Source of the DNA: Malania oleifera
Taxonomy: Eukaryota > Streptophyta > Magnoliopsida > Santalales > Ximeniaceae
Assembly: GCF_029873635.1 (NCBI RefSeq)
Contig: NC_080423.1
Location: 108,113,988 to 108,177,987, forward strand
Direction of reading: 5' to 3'
DNA length: 64,000 nt
The position numbers and the translations under genes are program-made. The first letter of the stretch is position 1, and each line of letters begins with the position of its first letter. Positions 40,001 to 48,942 of this stretch are shown one piece after another. Under the pieces are notes generated by a model. The model worked only from the letters and a program-made list of their open reading frames with translations, did no database searches and had not been told where the DNA came from.

Positions 40001-43000
40001 CCTAAAATTCAATTTTCTCCTTTTTAGTACAAAATTGACATAGACAAGGAATGGTGATGGTAATTGTGTAAAAATAAAAGCAATAAAAAAAAATTTTGGT
40101 TTGGAGGTTTCAAACCAGTTGGGCTTGTCAGGATATGATAGGTCTAGAATCGTGTGAATCGATAGATTTCAACAAATCGTTAGATTCATGAGGTGAATTG
40201 ATAGATTCGGCAATGATTAAGTTGTGTTTAGATTCGCTAGTAAGATTCGAATCGATTTGGTGTAGAAGTGATTCGAATCGTGAATCATAAGATTCTAAAA
40301 ATTATGACAATGATACCAAACAGACCCATAGAGCTTTCCCTTGATTATTATAATGAGATCTTCCATCGCAACAGGCAAAAGAGTTCTTATTTTGGGCAAC
40401 ATGCTTCAGATCTCACAACAGCCTAATATAGATGAAACAGAGATTATTGTAATGGACTGCACAGGTGATCACATAAAAGAGAAACTTGCAAGTGAACCTA
40501 AAATTGTTGTTGTCATGGATTGTCATTGGGGAAATGAAAGCTTCATTGGCTGTTTTATTAGATCACATGATGCTTTACTTGAAGAGCAAGCAAATGCAAC
40601 GGAACAAAGTGTTGTTCAAGCCCTAGGAGCGGGCAGCAGAGTTCAAAGTAAGAAGCCTTTTGGTGGATGAAATTGTTGAATCTTGTGATGACTCTGAGAT
40701 GCATAGGCCCCAAGCCCTGGTTCATCTTCCAAAGTGCGACAATTCTCCACTTATTGACTTTATTGTGGTTGGGATCTTGAGGAAAATTTTAATAATTTGT
40801 TAGTGATTGTGTTAGTTGAAAATGGATGATATGAAATTACAAGATGAATGGATTGTGTATATATATTCCCCGCCCTGGCTGTGACATTGTAAAATTCAAG
40901 ATTTAGTTAGGTCGGGTTTTCTCTAAACAAGGGGAGTTTGTTGGAGGACCTCTTACAGATAAATTTAGGCAATCATATTCTCGTTAAAGATTTAAAAATT
41001 AGGAATTTAACTATTTATTTTAGTTTTTATTCCGGATGTATAAGTATGTTCTTTTTGTGTTGTGTAAGGCAGTAAACATGTTTCTTCCCTGTCTTGTGCA
41101 GCCCTCACCTTTCTTCCTTCTCTTTCCTCCTCCCTTCTTCTTGTTGTTGTTATAACTACTGCAATAAAATGCTGTTACTAACATACATGATATTTTATGG
41201 TTGTAACAAGGTTTTTGTGTTATATTTTGCTGTTACTCCGCAGTTATGGTTGGAATAACACTTTAACCTTTCTTTTGTCAGATGATTGTGGCAATGCGGA
41301 CATTATATCAGAAGTGCAAATTGGTCCATGGAGACCTCAGTGAATATAATATCCTCTATTTTGACGTAAGGTTCTTTTAGTTCCCCTTTTCAATTGATTT
41401 TGCATTTAATTGTGAATAATATGTAAAGATTTTCTTTTTATGTTTCTCAGGGTCACTTGTATATCATTGATGTTTCTCAAGCAGTTGACCTTGACCATCC
41501 TCGTGCCCTTGATTTTCTTCGTGAAGATTGTGTTCATGTTTCTGTGAGTTTTTCCTTCAAAATTGCTAGTTGAGATTTTGATGGTTAAAAAGAATAACTA
41601 AATACATAAATATTGAATAATACAACTTAATGAAGCATCTGGCGGCATGCAGGATTTCTTTAAAAAACATGGGGTAGCTGTTATGACTATTCGGGAACTG
41701 TTTGATTTCATTGTTGATCCATCCATTGCTGATGAATCCGTGGACAGTTATTTGGAGGAGGTTTGATACTATTTTTTTCATGCTATATAAATTTCCTAAA
41801 ATAATTTAGACTGATCTTTGTTGTAAATTGTTTATAAATGGCGGAGGTTGGTGCTTTTTTTTATTTTTTAATGCTATATAAATTTCCTGGGATAGTTTTT
41901 GTAGATCTTTATCTTTAATTGTTTTCTAACTTCTTTCAGGTTCAACAACGAATTGTTTCTAGAGTAGTTTCTCAGGAAGATGAAATTGCAGATTCTGTAT
42001 TTATGCAGGTAATCTCTATAGCAGTATTATCCTGCTATTATTTTTTTTTCCCTTGCTGTTTTTCAAACTAAAAGTTTTTCATAAATTATTCTATTACATA
42101 AAATCTAATTCATTGCCAGCATGGTGACTTGATCTTGATTTTAATCTGAATCTGACATGTAGTTAATACAATGATTTCTGAATAATGCTTTTCTTATGTC
42201 AGCATGGTTTAGAGATATGGGCAAGTCTTGAGTTGAAGAGGTTCAAATTTTAATTTTTTCTGAGATGTAAAAAACCAATTTCTAGAAAAAAAAAAAAAAA
42301 AAAAATTCGGTACATGAAGATTTTAACAAAAATAATGCAACTGTACAGACCTTAACAGCATGTAAATGGTTTATCCCAAAAGGCCAGAGCAAACACGTAC
42401 AGAAGGAACCACTATATAACAGAATTACGTTTACAAATATATCAATCATACCTCTGAGCATTGTCAACCTCTACTTGAAAATTATCTTTAAGTTCTGTTT
42501 TTCAATGATAACCCTTTTTTTTTTATCTTGCTTCATCATAGAAGCTAAAATTGGAGCTGGAAAACATCGATAATCCAATGCAGGACATACCAATGAGAAT
42601 GGGCTCTGCTTGGAGACATTTATCTTTCTTTCCTACCATAACTAGTTTACTGTAGCCGTAAAGCAACTGGCTTTATGTAACTCTTAACATTAGTCCTTTC
42701 AAAATTATCCTGCAGCCAGTGCACTTCCCAATCCTATTGCATCCTTTACTGCTTTTTATACAGCACTTTTTTTTAGTATAATTGTCCTTAACATTCTATG
42801 AGAATCACATTCAGAAGGCCTATTAACGAAATTTTGATTATACTCGTGGGTAATTGCTTAAAAATTGCTTTCTTCATTAGTAAGCCTCATGTTTGCGGTG
42901 ACTGCAGTCTCCTCAAGCTGACCATGAAAGGAATCCAATTATTAAATTACAAGAATATTTTAATCCTTTCCCAAAAAATAAAAAATTTCATATGATAAAT

Positions 43001-43533
43001 AGAGAAGGTTGGTTTGGTAATGCTCCTTGTTGCATGAATATCGCACAACTTGTTAATTTCTACATTTTTTTTGCCAGACATTTATTCCGAAGACACTAGA
43101 ACATGTGAAGAATGTGGAGGAGGATGTAATCCGGTTAACAAGTGGCAAGGACACTGGAGACATGTATTATCAGACTATTACTGGACTGAAGCAGGCTCTT
43201 TCTATGGTTCAACGATCCCCTGCTCACAATGATCAGGAACATGGGGACGCGGACGGTAAAGAAAAGCACCTCACCAATGCAACTGATCATTCAAACTCAG
43301 TTGAAGGCGAAACAGAATCCGAAACAGATGGAGATGAAGAAAACCCAAGTGACTCAGAAGGGCAGGAGTCTGCATCTGATACCGAGGCACAAGCACCTGT
43401 TGATAAAAAAACTGCCAGGAAAGAGAACAAGAAAAAAGTTAAAGAAGAGAAGAGGGAGGCTAGGAAGAACAAAGTGCCAAAGGCTGTGAAGAAAAGAAAG
43501 AAGAAGTTGGCCAAAGCTAAGAAAACAAGGTAG
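14085..43533 (+). CDS. RIO1: RIO1 atypical serine/threonine protein kinase, 12 exons
   Basis: Exons: 14085-14399, 14923-15051, 16229-16321, 16506-16585, 17526-17639, 33257-33330, 33582-33658, 41282-41365, 41451-41543, 41653-41760, 41940-42008, 43078-43533. They join in frame to 1692 nt (563 residues) with GT-AG introns. RIO1 kinases act in late cytoplasmic maturation of the 40S ribosomal subunit. The N-terminus is acidic ([17 protein letters not shown]). RIO signature motifs follow: P-loop STGKEANVYHA (175-185), catalytic lysine K196 in AIKVYK, hinge VME (264-266), catalytic loop HGDLSEYN with D312 and N317, and metal-binding D329 in IIDVSQ. The tail is acidic, then very lysine-rich (from about 500), as in other RIO1 proteins. 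All key residues are present, so it looks functional. The first ATG in the frame was chosen. Introns 5 (15.6 kb) and 7 (7.6 kb) are full of transposons. Confidence 0.95.
14923..14928 (+). other. NAGNAG tandem splice acceptor of RIO1 exon 2
   Basis: The acceptor reads GGCAG|GAG|TGGGAG. Splicing at 14923 or at 14926 keeps the frame and differs by one glutamate (LE-E-WEGR versus LE-WEGR). The shorter form matches the RIO1 sequence I recall from other plants more closely. Confidence 0.55.
15379..15444. repeat. TTA microsatellite
   Basis: Two runs of ATT/TTA triplets separated by a short interruption, in RIO1 intron 2. Confidence 0.9.
15540..16010 (-). mobile_element. Possible LINE fragment in RIO1 intron 2
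   Basis: The minus-strand frame 15991-15692 contains [18 protein letters not shown]. This resembles the G-R-x-K-x-K-R-E-L-x-N-L stretch before the endonuclease of plant L1 elements and the similar stretch at 18840-18880. The lower-coordinate end looks like a LINE 3' tail (TATATCTTTTTTTATCC on the minus strand). This is weak evidence from one motif. Confidence 0.3.
16586..17525 (+). other. RIO1 intron 4, no feature seen
   Basis: A normal-looking 940-bp intron between exons 4 and 5, without recognisable coding or terminal repeats. Confidence 0.7.
18420..18940 (+). mobile_element. L1-type LINE linker fragment in RIO1 intron 5
   Basis: Open frames at 18444-18650 and 18675-18932 end in [20 protein letters not shown]. 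This is a pattern I associate with the region between the two ORFs of plant L1 elements (x-K-x-K-R-E-L-x-x-L-x-C-S). No endonuclease follows, so it is a fragment. The assignment is tentative. Confidence 0.4.
19049..19071. repeat. AT microsatellite at RTE 3' end
   Basis: An AT dinucleotide run abuts the 3' end of the minus-strand RTE element. RTE LINEs typically end in short simple repeats. Confidence 0.7.
21160..21176. repeat. Left target-site duplication of inserted RTE
   Basis: GTATATTTAATACCAGA, matched by GTATATCTAATACCAGA at 23750-23766 with one mismatch in 17. These flank the 21177-23749 insert and mark a retrotransposition event into the older RTE. Confidence 0.8.
21177..23749 (+). 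mobile_element. 5'-truncated RTE LINE inserted in the older RTE
   Basis: It starts inside the endonuclease ([21 protein letters not shown] in translation; [14 protein letters not shown]-like, [20 protein letters not shown] follow) and continues through a nearly complete RTE reverse transcriptase. RT blocks seen are [19 protein letters not shown] (22276-22332), [36 protein letters not shown] and [10 protein letters not shown] (FADD at 22935-22946). The C-terminal region [11 protein letters not shown] and [12 protein letters not shown] follows. The 3' end reads GGGACTAAGGCTTGG, then a TTG repeat. In-frame stops (for example after 21619 and at 22593) and frame changes interrupt the ORF. The 5' truncation is typical of target-primed reverse transcription. 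Confidence 0.88.
23750..23766. repeat. Right target-site duplication of inserted RTE
   Basis: GTATATCTAATACCAGA, partner of 21160-21176. Confidence 0.8.
24666..25492 (+). other. RIO1 intron 5 segment with a possible RTE 3' scrap
   Basis: No gene is seen. Around 25235-25290 the text AGTGGGACTTAAGACTT followed by a TTG run resembles an RTE 3' end of the family at 21177-23749. The piece is too short to be sure. Confidence 0.4.
25493..25911 (-). repeat. 3' LTR of the gypsy element
   Basis: It matches the LTR at 30172-30691 along its length (for example GAGTCACGCAGTAAA versus GAGTCATGCGGTAAA). It starts TGTTGCAGGCCAAGCTT on the minus strand. Boundaries are good to within about 10 bp. Confidence 0.75.
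30172..30691 (-). repeat. 5' LTR of the gypsy element
   Basis: It starts TGTAACAAGCCAAGCTT on the minus strand and ends beside the tRNA-Met primer-binding site. It is longer than its partner LTR. Confidence 0.75.
30692..31639 (+). other. RIO1 intron 5 segment with a 67-bp tandem duplication
   Basis: A unit starting GCAAGGAAGAAAGAAAGTAC at 31071-31137 is repeated at 31138-31204 with few changes. The rest is featureless intron. Confidence 0.65.
31640..32290 (+). repeat. GAATCG-rich interspersed repeat, copy 1
   Basis: It contains ACCAAATCGATTCAAATC and, near its end, AATTCCCAAAATTGGGAT. Both occur in reverse complement in the copy at 39440-40310. It has no coding and no clear terminal repeats, so the class is unknown. 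Confidence 0.6.
32291..33256 (+). other. End of RIO1 intron 5, no feature seen
   Basis: AT-rich intron sequence leading to the exon 6 acceptor TTAACAG. No gene or repeat recognised. Confidence 0.6.
33870..34240 (-). mobile_element. Possible LINE 3' fragment in RIO1 intron 7
   Basis: The minus-strand frame 34235-34050 gives [19 protein letters not shown], loosely like the RNase H tail of plant L1 elements. An ATAAATTTATTATTTATTG stretch at the lower end looks like a LINE 3' terminus. Weak evidence. Confidence 0.3.
34542..34873 (+). mobile_element. RTE LINE 3' fragment
   Basis: It matches the last 330 bp of the RTE copy at 21177-23749. Shared stretches include AAGATAAGATAAGGGA, AGATGGTATGGG and GTGGGACTTAAGGCTTGG. 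It sits inside the left LTR of the composite element, so it inserted later. Confidence 0.75.
35943..38640 (-). mobile_element. L1-type LINE with its RT core missing
   Basis: Minus strand. A linker (38603-38418, with [14 protein letters not shown]) leads into an endonuclease at 38421-37897 ([32 protein letters not shown]). The region before the RT follows (37743-37480), then the RT start [18 protein letters not shown] (about 37106-37051). This runs directly into [15 protein letters not shown], sequence that normally lies after the RT. The RT centre with its FADD-type active site is therefore deleted at about 37048. A zinc-knuckle zf-RVT region follows (36802-36222, with [16 protein letters not shown]). 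A poly-A tail on the minus strand shows as poly-T at about 35947-35959. It inserted into the composite LTR element. Confidence 0.85.
39440..40310 (-). repeat. GAATCG-rich interspersed repeat, copy 2 (inverted)
   Basis: The reverse complement matches 31640-32290. Plus-strand landmarks are CCAATTTTGGGAATTGAG and GATTCGAATCGATTTGG, several of them palindromic. It lies inside the composite LTR element in RIO1 intron 7. Confidence 0.6.
40341..40670 (+). pseudogene. Unrecognised coding-like fragment in an LTR element
   Basis: An open frame of 109 codons contains [34 protein letters not shown] and [17 protein letters not shown]. Composition looks protein-coding: balanced residues and codon-like use unlike the AT-rich flanks. 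I do not recognise the family. It lies near the 3' end of the composite LTR element, so it may be a captured host gene piece or decayed element coding. It is not part of the RIO1 mRNA, since exons 7 and 8 join in frame without it. Confidence 0.35.
40939..41165 (+). repeat. Right LTR of the composite element
   Basis: It starts TGTTGGAGGACC right after the purine tract. The first 100 bp match 34403-34520. The 3' boundary is unclear. Confidence 0.5.
41761..41939 (+). repeat. Duplicated segment inside RIO1 intron 10
   Basis: TGCTATATAAATTTCCT occurs at 41781-41797 and again at 41872-41888, with similar flanks. This suggests that about 91 bp of this 179-bp intron was duplicated. Confidence 0.6.
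42009..43077 (+). other. RIO1 intron 11, no element recognised
   Basis: A 1069-bp intron with a long A run near 42284-42304 and no recognisable coding. Confidence 0.6.
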
Positions 43534-43767
43534 GAAGTTACATTTATCGGTAGGGATGAGAATTTTTTTTTTCTCCAGGGAATTCATTGCCTATTGATTA
43601 AAAAAAAAAAAAAAAACAATTTTGGCATCTGGGGAAATACTTGCTTTGGGCAGCCATTTTTCTGTTTATATATTTAAATTTTGTTTCGCCTTTTATATTA
43701 TGTGGTCACTTTTAAATTTAATTGTCAAGTTTTCCTCTAGGACAATGCTTGTCAAAAGTTCACATTT
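43534..43767 (+). other. RIO1 3' flank, probable 3' UTR
   Basis: Sequence after the TAG stop, with T and A runs. No clear polyadenylation signal can be singled out. Confidence 0.5.
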
Positions 43768-43872
43768 GATTTCCTTGGGCTCCTATCTGGAACTTGGAAA
43801 ATATGAAGGGAAGGAAGGGAAAGGAAAAGACAAAGAAATTCAATTTGTCATGTTTGGTTATCGAGGAAAGCG

Positions 43873-43911
<39 letters not shown>

Positions 43912-44105
43912 TAAATCAATAAACAAAAATTTGGTTTTATACACCATTAACACTCGATTTTTCTTAATTTTTAATTATATGAGAATAGATTTTTATTCTT
44001 AGGAATATTCGATATAAAGAGAAAAATATAATGGAAAACAAGTTTCTTTATCATTTTTCTTTCCTTTCTTTTTTACACCAAAAATCCTTGTTCCAAACAA
44101 GATAC
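43768..44105. repeat. MITE-like unit, family A
   Basis: It starts GGGCTCCTATCTGGAACTTG and passes through GAAATTCAATTTGTCATG, an AT run and ATACACCATTAACACTCG. It ends CAAAAATCCTTGTTCCAAAC. Same order of landmarks as 3754-4076. Confidence 0.6.
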
Positions 44106-44384
44106 ATGCAATTCCTAAAGAGGTGGGAATGTCATGATTTTGGGTAGGGCATGACTTTATTCTTCAAAATCACAATATTACCTTTCAATTACAATCACAG
44201 CAAATCGTATTTCTTGATGCCTAAATGAAAATGCATCGACTGGGAGTGATATATTCCCATTTCAGGAATTTATTACGATGCAATTCGATGCCCCAAACGC
44301 AGTTAGGTCATAACTGGGCAGATGGGTTAACATTTGTACATTAGATTGTCTGGGTTAATAAAAAAAGTGAAAAAAAAATAAAGA

Positions 44385-44584
44385 GTATATCAAGTTAATG
44401 GATGGAATTTTGATTCTACATATAATTAATTTTTTTATATTTTAAATTGTTAATTATATTAAATTGAATTTTTATTTTCAGTAGTATTTGATATAGGGAA
44501 AAAATATAAAAGAGAACGAGTTTCCTTCTCATTAATTCGTTTTTCTTTTTTCAACTAAAATCCTTGATTCAAACGGATCCTTAG
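44385..44584. repeat. MITE-like unit, family A, partial
   Basis: The right half of a unit, with GTATTTGATATAGGG and the end AAAATCCTTGATTCAAACGG. It faces an inverted partial copy that starts at about 44585. Confidence 0.5.
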
Positions 44585-44805
44585 AGCTAGTTTGGATCAA
44601 GGATTTTATTTGCGAAAAGAAAAGAAAAGGAAAATATTTTCCATCATATTCTCTCTATATAAAAATTAACAAAAAAAAAATGTTATAGAATGTGACAAAT
44701 TAAAATTTTTATTTTGTTCATTTTTCTCAATAACAAAACACGAAAGAATCGAATCCTTTCTATTTTTATTTTCTTTCCTGAATATTTTTCAAGCCCTAAA
44801 TAAAT
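44585..44805. repeat. MITE-like unit, family A, inverted partial copy
   Basis: It starts GAGCTAGTTTGGATCAAGGA, the reverse of the family A right end, and ends near CCTGAATATTTTTCAAGCCC. The pair 44385-44805 could fold as a hairpin. Confidence 0.45.
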
Positions 44806-44823
44806 CATTAAAAAACTTGATAG

Positions 44824-44945
44824 TGTTTGAAAGTATGAATTCCCGACTTTAAGTTTGATTACGTGAATTTAGATTAAATTCAATACAATATTATATTGTA
44901 CACAAATTCAAATCTAAGACTTGAAATTAGCCACCCAAATACAAA
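44824..44945. repeat. MITE-like unit, family B
   Basis: It starts GTGTTTGAAAGTATGAATTC and ends GCCACCCAAATACAAAA, like the copy at 2636. Confidence 0.45.
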
Positions 44946-46545
44946 ATTTGGTGAATTTGTTCATCCTTCTCTTCTTTCATTTCATTTCATTTTCATGTTT
45001 GGATCATGACCCACTCCAAAATGAAAATTGGAATGTGTGCACCCAGACAGTGTTCTGCCTTTTCTCTCGCAAGTTTATTTATTAGATAGAGGACGTTGGT
45101 CTTTGGCCCATGTTCTATGAATCTGAATCCATGTGCCGGGACATTCATTTTCTCAATGTTGTTTTCATGCCACCATGTTGTATCTGCAGTCTTACATTTG
45201 AATAATATGAAAATTTGTTTTGAGGTGACCAAACCCTTTTAATAATACTTTGGGTTTTACAGACATACAAGTTGAAGTAATATTCAATTCAAATCGAAAA
45301 CTTTTCACATATCAAAATTATGTGTCGCATATTATTTGCCAGAGATTCTCTATTTGGCGAGACTGCAGAGAACCACCGTTACATATGCGTATGTGTTTGT
45401 TTGACATTATCACGACGATTAGTAGTATATATTATACTGATAATGAAAATGATGATATCGCTTAGGTCACTAGCTAGGAAAGGGTCCATTTATTTTTGGA
45501 TCAATAATTTTGACTGCTCGCGTGCTTGAAATTTATGCAAATTATTATTATTATTTTTTTAAAATTGCAGCTGTAAGATGTAATCTAGAAACTATTAATC
45601 TAGTTAATTAAGTTCTCTTTAATAATTTTTGAAATCTAGATCATTAGACTGGAAGATCATTGAATGTTTCAAACTCTGAAACATCATTGAATGTAAAATT
45701 GTTATGTATAGTGAGTATTACCAATTGTCTGCATCATCACTGAGATGAACATCAAGACGGCTCTCAAGGTCAAGCTCTCCAAATCTTAAGAAAGTTTTAA
45801 AATGTGGAGTGTTAAAAAGTGTGAGGCCTTCATTGGGGGTTTGGGAGTGAATTCACATTTCAATTTCAGGATGTCAAAGTCAAAACCCTTTTTTTAATTT
45901 TTTTTTGTTTTTTAATAAATAATTATTGGATTTAAAGTATTTTTGTCGATCAACCAATTTTTAAATGCTTGAAGTAAATTATACAGAGATACCCACTTTC
46001 TCGTAAATTTATTTTGAGTCGAGGTCTTTTGACTCAATTTTCTCCTAATTTTTCTACTGGAGCAACTCGATTTTTTGCTTTAAATTGGTGAAAATATTCT
46101 TCTCTCTTACAAATAACTTTTATCTCTAACTATATAAACAATTTTGAGTTCAAAATTTATTTAAGTGACCCTATGTTAGAATGAGATTAAAGTCAATTTA
46201 TGAAATTGGCATATTAAATGGTCGGTTAATTTATAATCATGCCCTTCCATCCCCCCACAAAAAAATAAAAAAAATTATAAGTTTTTCTTAGTCAATATAT
46301 TTAGTTAATAGAAAAAGTCTTATACTAAATAATAATGATAATAATATTTATACAATTTTTACTTATTGAGTAGAAAATGTTTTAGGGCCTGCAATGAAGA
46401 GAAATAAGGGGTGATTGGACTTACTGATTTGAGAAACCCTCCGATACTTAAATTAATGAAAAATTAATTAGTGCTTAAGACTTAAGGGAAGGGTTTTTTC
46501 AAGGTTAAGTTAATTCTACATTTTCTGAGATATAGGCACACAGTT
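44946..46545. other. Intergenic, no gene seen
   Basis: AT-rich sequence with short random frames. No terminal repeats or recognised coding. Confidence 0.5.
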
Positions 46546-46851
46546 TATTAAGACCCATTTGGAACTCAGAAATTAATATTATGTAAAGGAAAATAAAATA
46601 TTAAGGAATCCTTATTTTCATGTTTGATTATTATGAAAAATGGAAAAGAAAATGAAAAATATTCTAAATTTATATATATAAAAAAGTTTCAATTTTACAC
46701 TGCATAGATATTTTTTTTCTAATTTTTAGTCATTTTAAAATAAATTTTTATTTTTAATAATATCTAATAGAGAAAGAAAATATAAGAAAAATGAGTTTTC
46801 CCTTCATTTCCCTTTCCTTTTCTGTCCCCTTGTAAAATCCTTGATCCAAAC
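46546..46851. repeat. MITE-like unit, family A, interrupted at its right end
   Basis: It starts GACCCATTTGGAACTCAG and ends CCTTGATCCAAAC, where the solo LTR at 46852 begins. The last five bases, CAAAC, are the LTR target duplication. Confidence 0.6.
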
Positions 46852-47033
46852 TGTTGGAAGTGGTGTCATCCCAAGAGGGGGTGAATTGGGTTTTAAAATT
46901 TTTTGGGTAATTTAAATATTTGTCGATTCACCACAATTCATATTTCATTCGATATTGAAAGCGTGTACGTAAAAAGATTAAGCTATCAGTGCAGACATAC
47001 ACGTATGCATCATATTCTCATTTAAATTAAATG

Positions 47034-48942
47034 TGTAACGACTTGCTATACTTTATAAATATTTTAAAATTTTTCAATAATAAATACCATGAAATTCCAT
47101 ATCTCTAATACCTTCTAATATATAAATATATTTAACTACCAACCTATGCAGCAGGATGTTGTATCCATATAACCATAAACACATATATACACAATACCAG
47201 AGTACTAAGATGTTCCCAAAATATGCATATATAACTATTCCTCAGAAAGAAACCCTCATCTGTGCCAGAGTTATACAAAATTAATTTCCCAAAAATACAA
47301 ATTAATCTCCCAAAAATACTCACTCTATTGATGGGGCAGCACTGAAGCCCCTCTACCTGCGAGCTTGATCTGCTCGCCTACTTGAATCACCTGAAAAATA
47401 TTAAAGTAATGAGATGAGCCAACACTCAGTAAGACGAAATATGTTATTGCTAGTATGTGGCAAATGGTTATAATACTATGAAAGTCTGATTCTATATAAT
47501 CATATATAACTGAATCTGTAAATATGGTACAAATAATATAAAATACCACATTGTTCACATTGCTTAACATAACTGTCTTTATAAGTTTTCTATTTAAAAT
47601 ACTTCTAATATACATAAGTATATCTTTTGTTTCTATAAACTGTATATACATATAAATACTGAAAAACTTCCCTATGAATAACTGTATGTCATGATTTAAC
47701 CCCTCATGATAGGGTTGTGCGGCCCGTAGGCAGGATCTATCACTGGCTGGCCTACCAGGATAAACCACTATACTCCGTCAGTTAGATCGGCCCTCCTCAA
47801 CCCATATCTGATGGGGAGCCTGTCCACAACATAAGCACGATCGACTTATCTACCACATATTATCTGAATAGGTGGTTGCACTCTATACTGTATATAGTTA
47901 CGGTACCGTGCTCTATAAACTGTATCTGTAATGGTCCATCAGGGTCTGATACTATATATTACGTTTCTATATACAACTATCTGTTTCACCATGATTCTGT
48001 AATAATTGTATTAACCATGACGCTGTAATAAATTGTATCTATATTAACTGTGTTTCTGAAATTAACTGTAAATTTGTATGTCATGGTACTGTAAAACTAA
48101 AAATCAAGGTATTCTGAAAAATATTGTAAAACATGTTCCTTGTCTGTATATTCTGTAAAACACAATCTTGAAAATACTGTAAAACATATTTCTGTACTGT
48201 ATCCATATTCTCATGCCACATAGTAATTAAAACATCTTAAACATAATTGATAATTGTATAAAATTCCTGCTGTGAATAATAATCTGGTAAAAATACATAT
48301 TTTATACTGAAAATCTTACTAGAAGTGCCTAGCATAGCATATTTCCCTTACCTATTTCCTGCTAGAACCCCTACTGTGGCGAGTCTTACACCCGCAGGGT
48401 TCTCCACTCAACACCCTGAAAACCATAAATCCCATAACAAAATAGTTTTATTTCCTTGCGTACTACATTTCCTACAACTGCTGAAAAGCCAAACTTTGAC
48501 AAAAAGACCTTACCCTAAATCTGGGATGAAATTCAACTTCGCCCCACCGACAATCGGCTCTGACAGACCCTAGGAGCGTCGTGGTGGCCTCTAATAATTG
48601 ATCCAGCGGTCGACGGGGCCGGAATAGAGGAGAGAGAAGGGAGAGACCGTAGAGAAAAGAGAGAGAGAGTTTCTGTGAACTTTCCTGCGTAAAAACTAAG
48701 TTTAGCCCTATTTATATTATGGGATTTGTCAACAAGTCACGTCATCTCATCGATGAGGCTAAGAAGTAATTCGTCAATGAACTCTCCCCTTCATCGATGA
48801 AATTCAGAATCGCCCAAAACATCCTCTTGGTATCTTCTTGTCGACGAAACATGTCCTCGTTGACGAGACCCTCTTGTACCCTCGTCGACGAATCCTCTGT
48901 GTTCATCGACGAGGCCATGAGAAAATTTCTTGGGTTATTACA
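47034..48942 (-). repeat. 3' LTR of the gypsy fragment
   Basis: About 1.9 kb, starting TGTAATAACCC on the minus strand and ending CGTTACA. U3 holds about eight TCGTCGACGA-type palindromes (48728-48915). The TATA box is CATAATATAAATAGG (48708-48722 region). A CT-rich run follows it on the minus strand. Confidence 0.8.

Larger units (their letters stand above)
34403..41165 (+). mobile_element. Composite, probably non-autonomous LTR retrotransposon
   Basis: The left LTR (from TGTGATGGAGGACTGC, 34403) and right LTR (from TGTTGGAGGACCTCTT, 40939) share CAGATAA...AGNCAATCATATTCTC. A primer-binding site TTTGGTATCAAAGCAGG follows the left LTR at about 35126-35142. The purine tract AACAAGGGGAGTT precedes the right LTR. 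No gag or pol is recognisable inside, which suggests a non-autonomous (LARD-like) element. It carries an RTE fragment in its left LTR, an L1 insertion and a coding-like fragment. The right outer end is approximate. Old and broken. Confidence 0.55.

Noticed and set aside
40341-40670. An extra RIO1 exon
   Set aside because: Exons 7 and 8 join in frame and give continuous kinase sequence (REGYVE then [12 protein letters not shown]). The frame has no place in the RIO fold.
43287-43587. Minus-strand Phe/Leu-rich frames
   Set aside because: Antisense shadow of the lysine- and glutamate-rich RIO1 C-terminus.
44993-45232. A 79-codon minus-strand frame
   Set aside because: No recognisable family, no splice context and AT-rich surroundings. 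Most likely chance.
47325-47768. A 147-codon minus-strand frame
   Set aside because: It lies wholly inside a gypsy LTR and shows no similarity I recognise. LTRs of this length contain such frames by chance.
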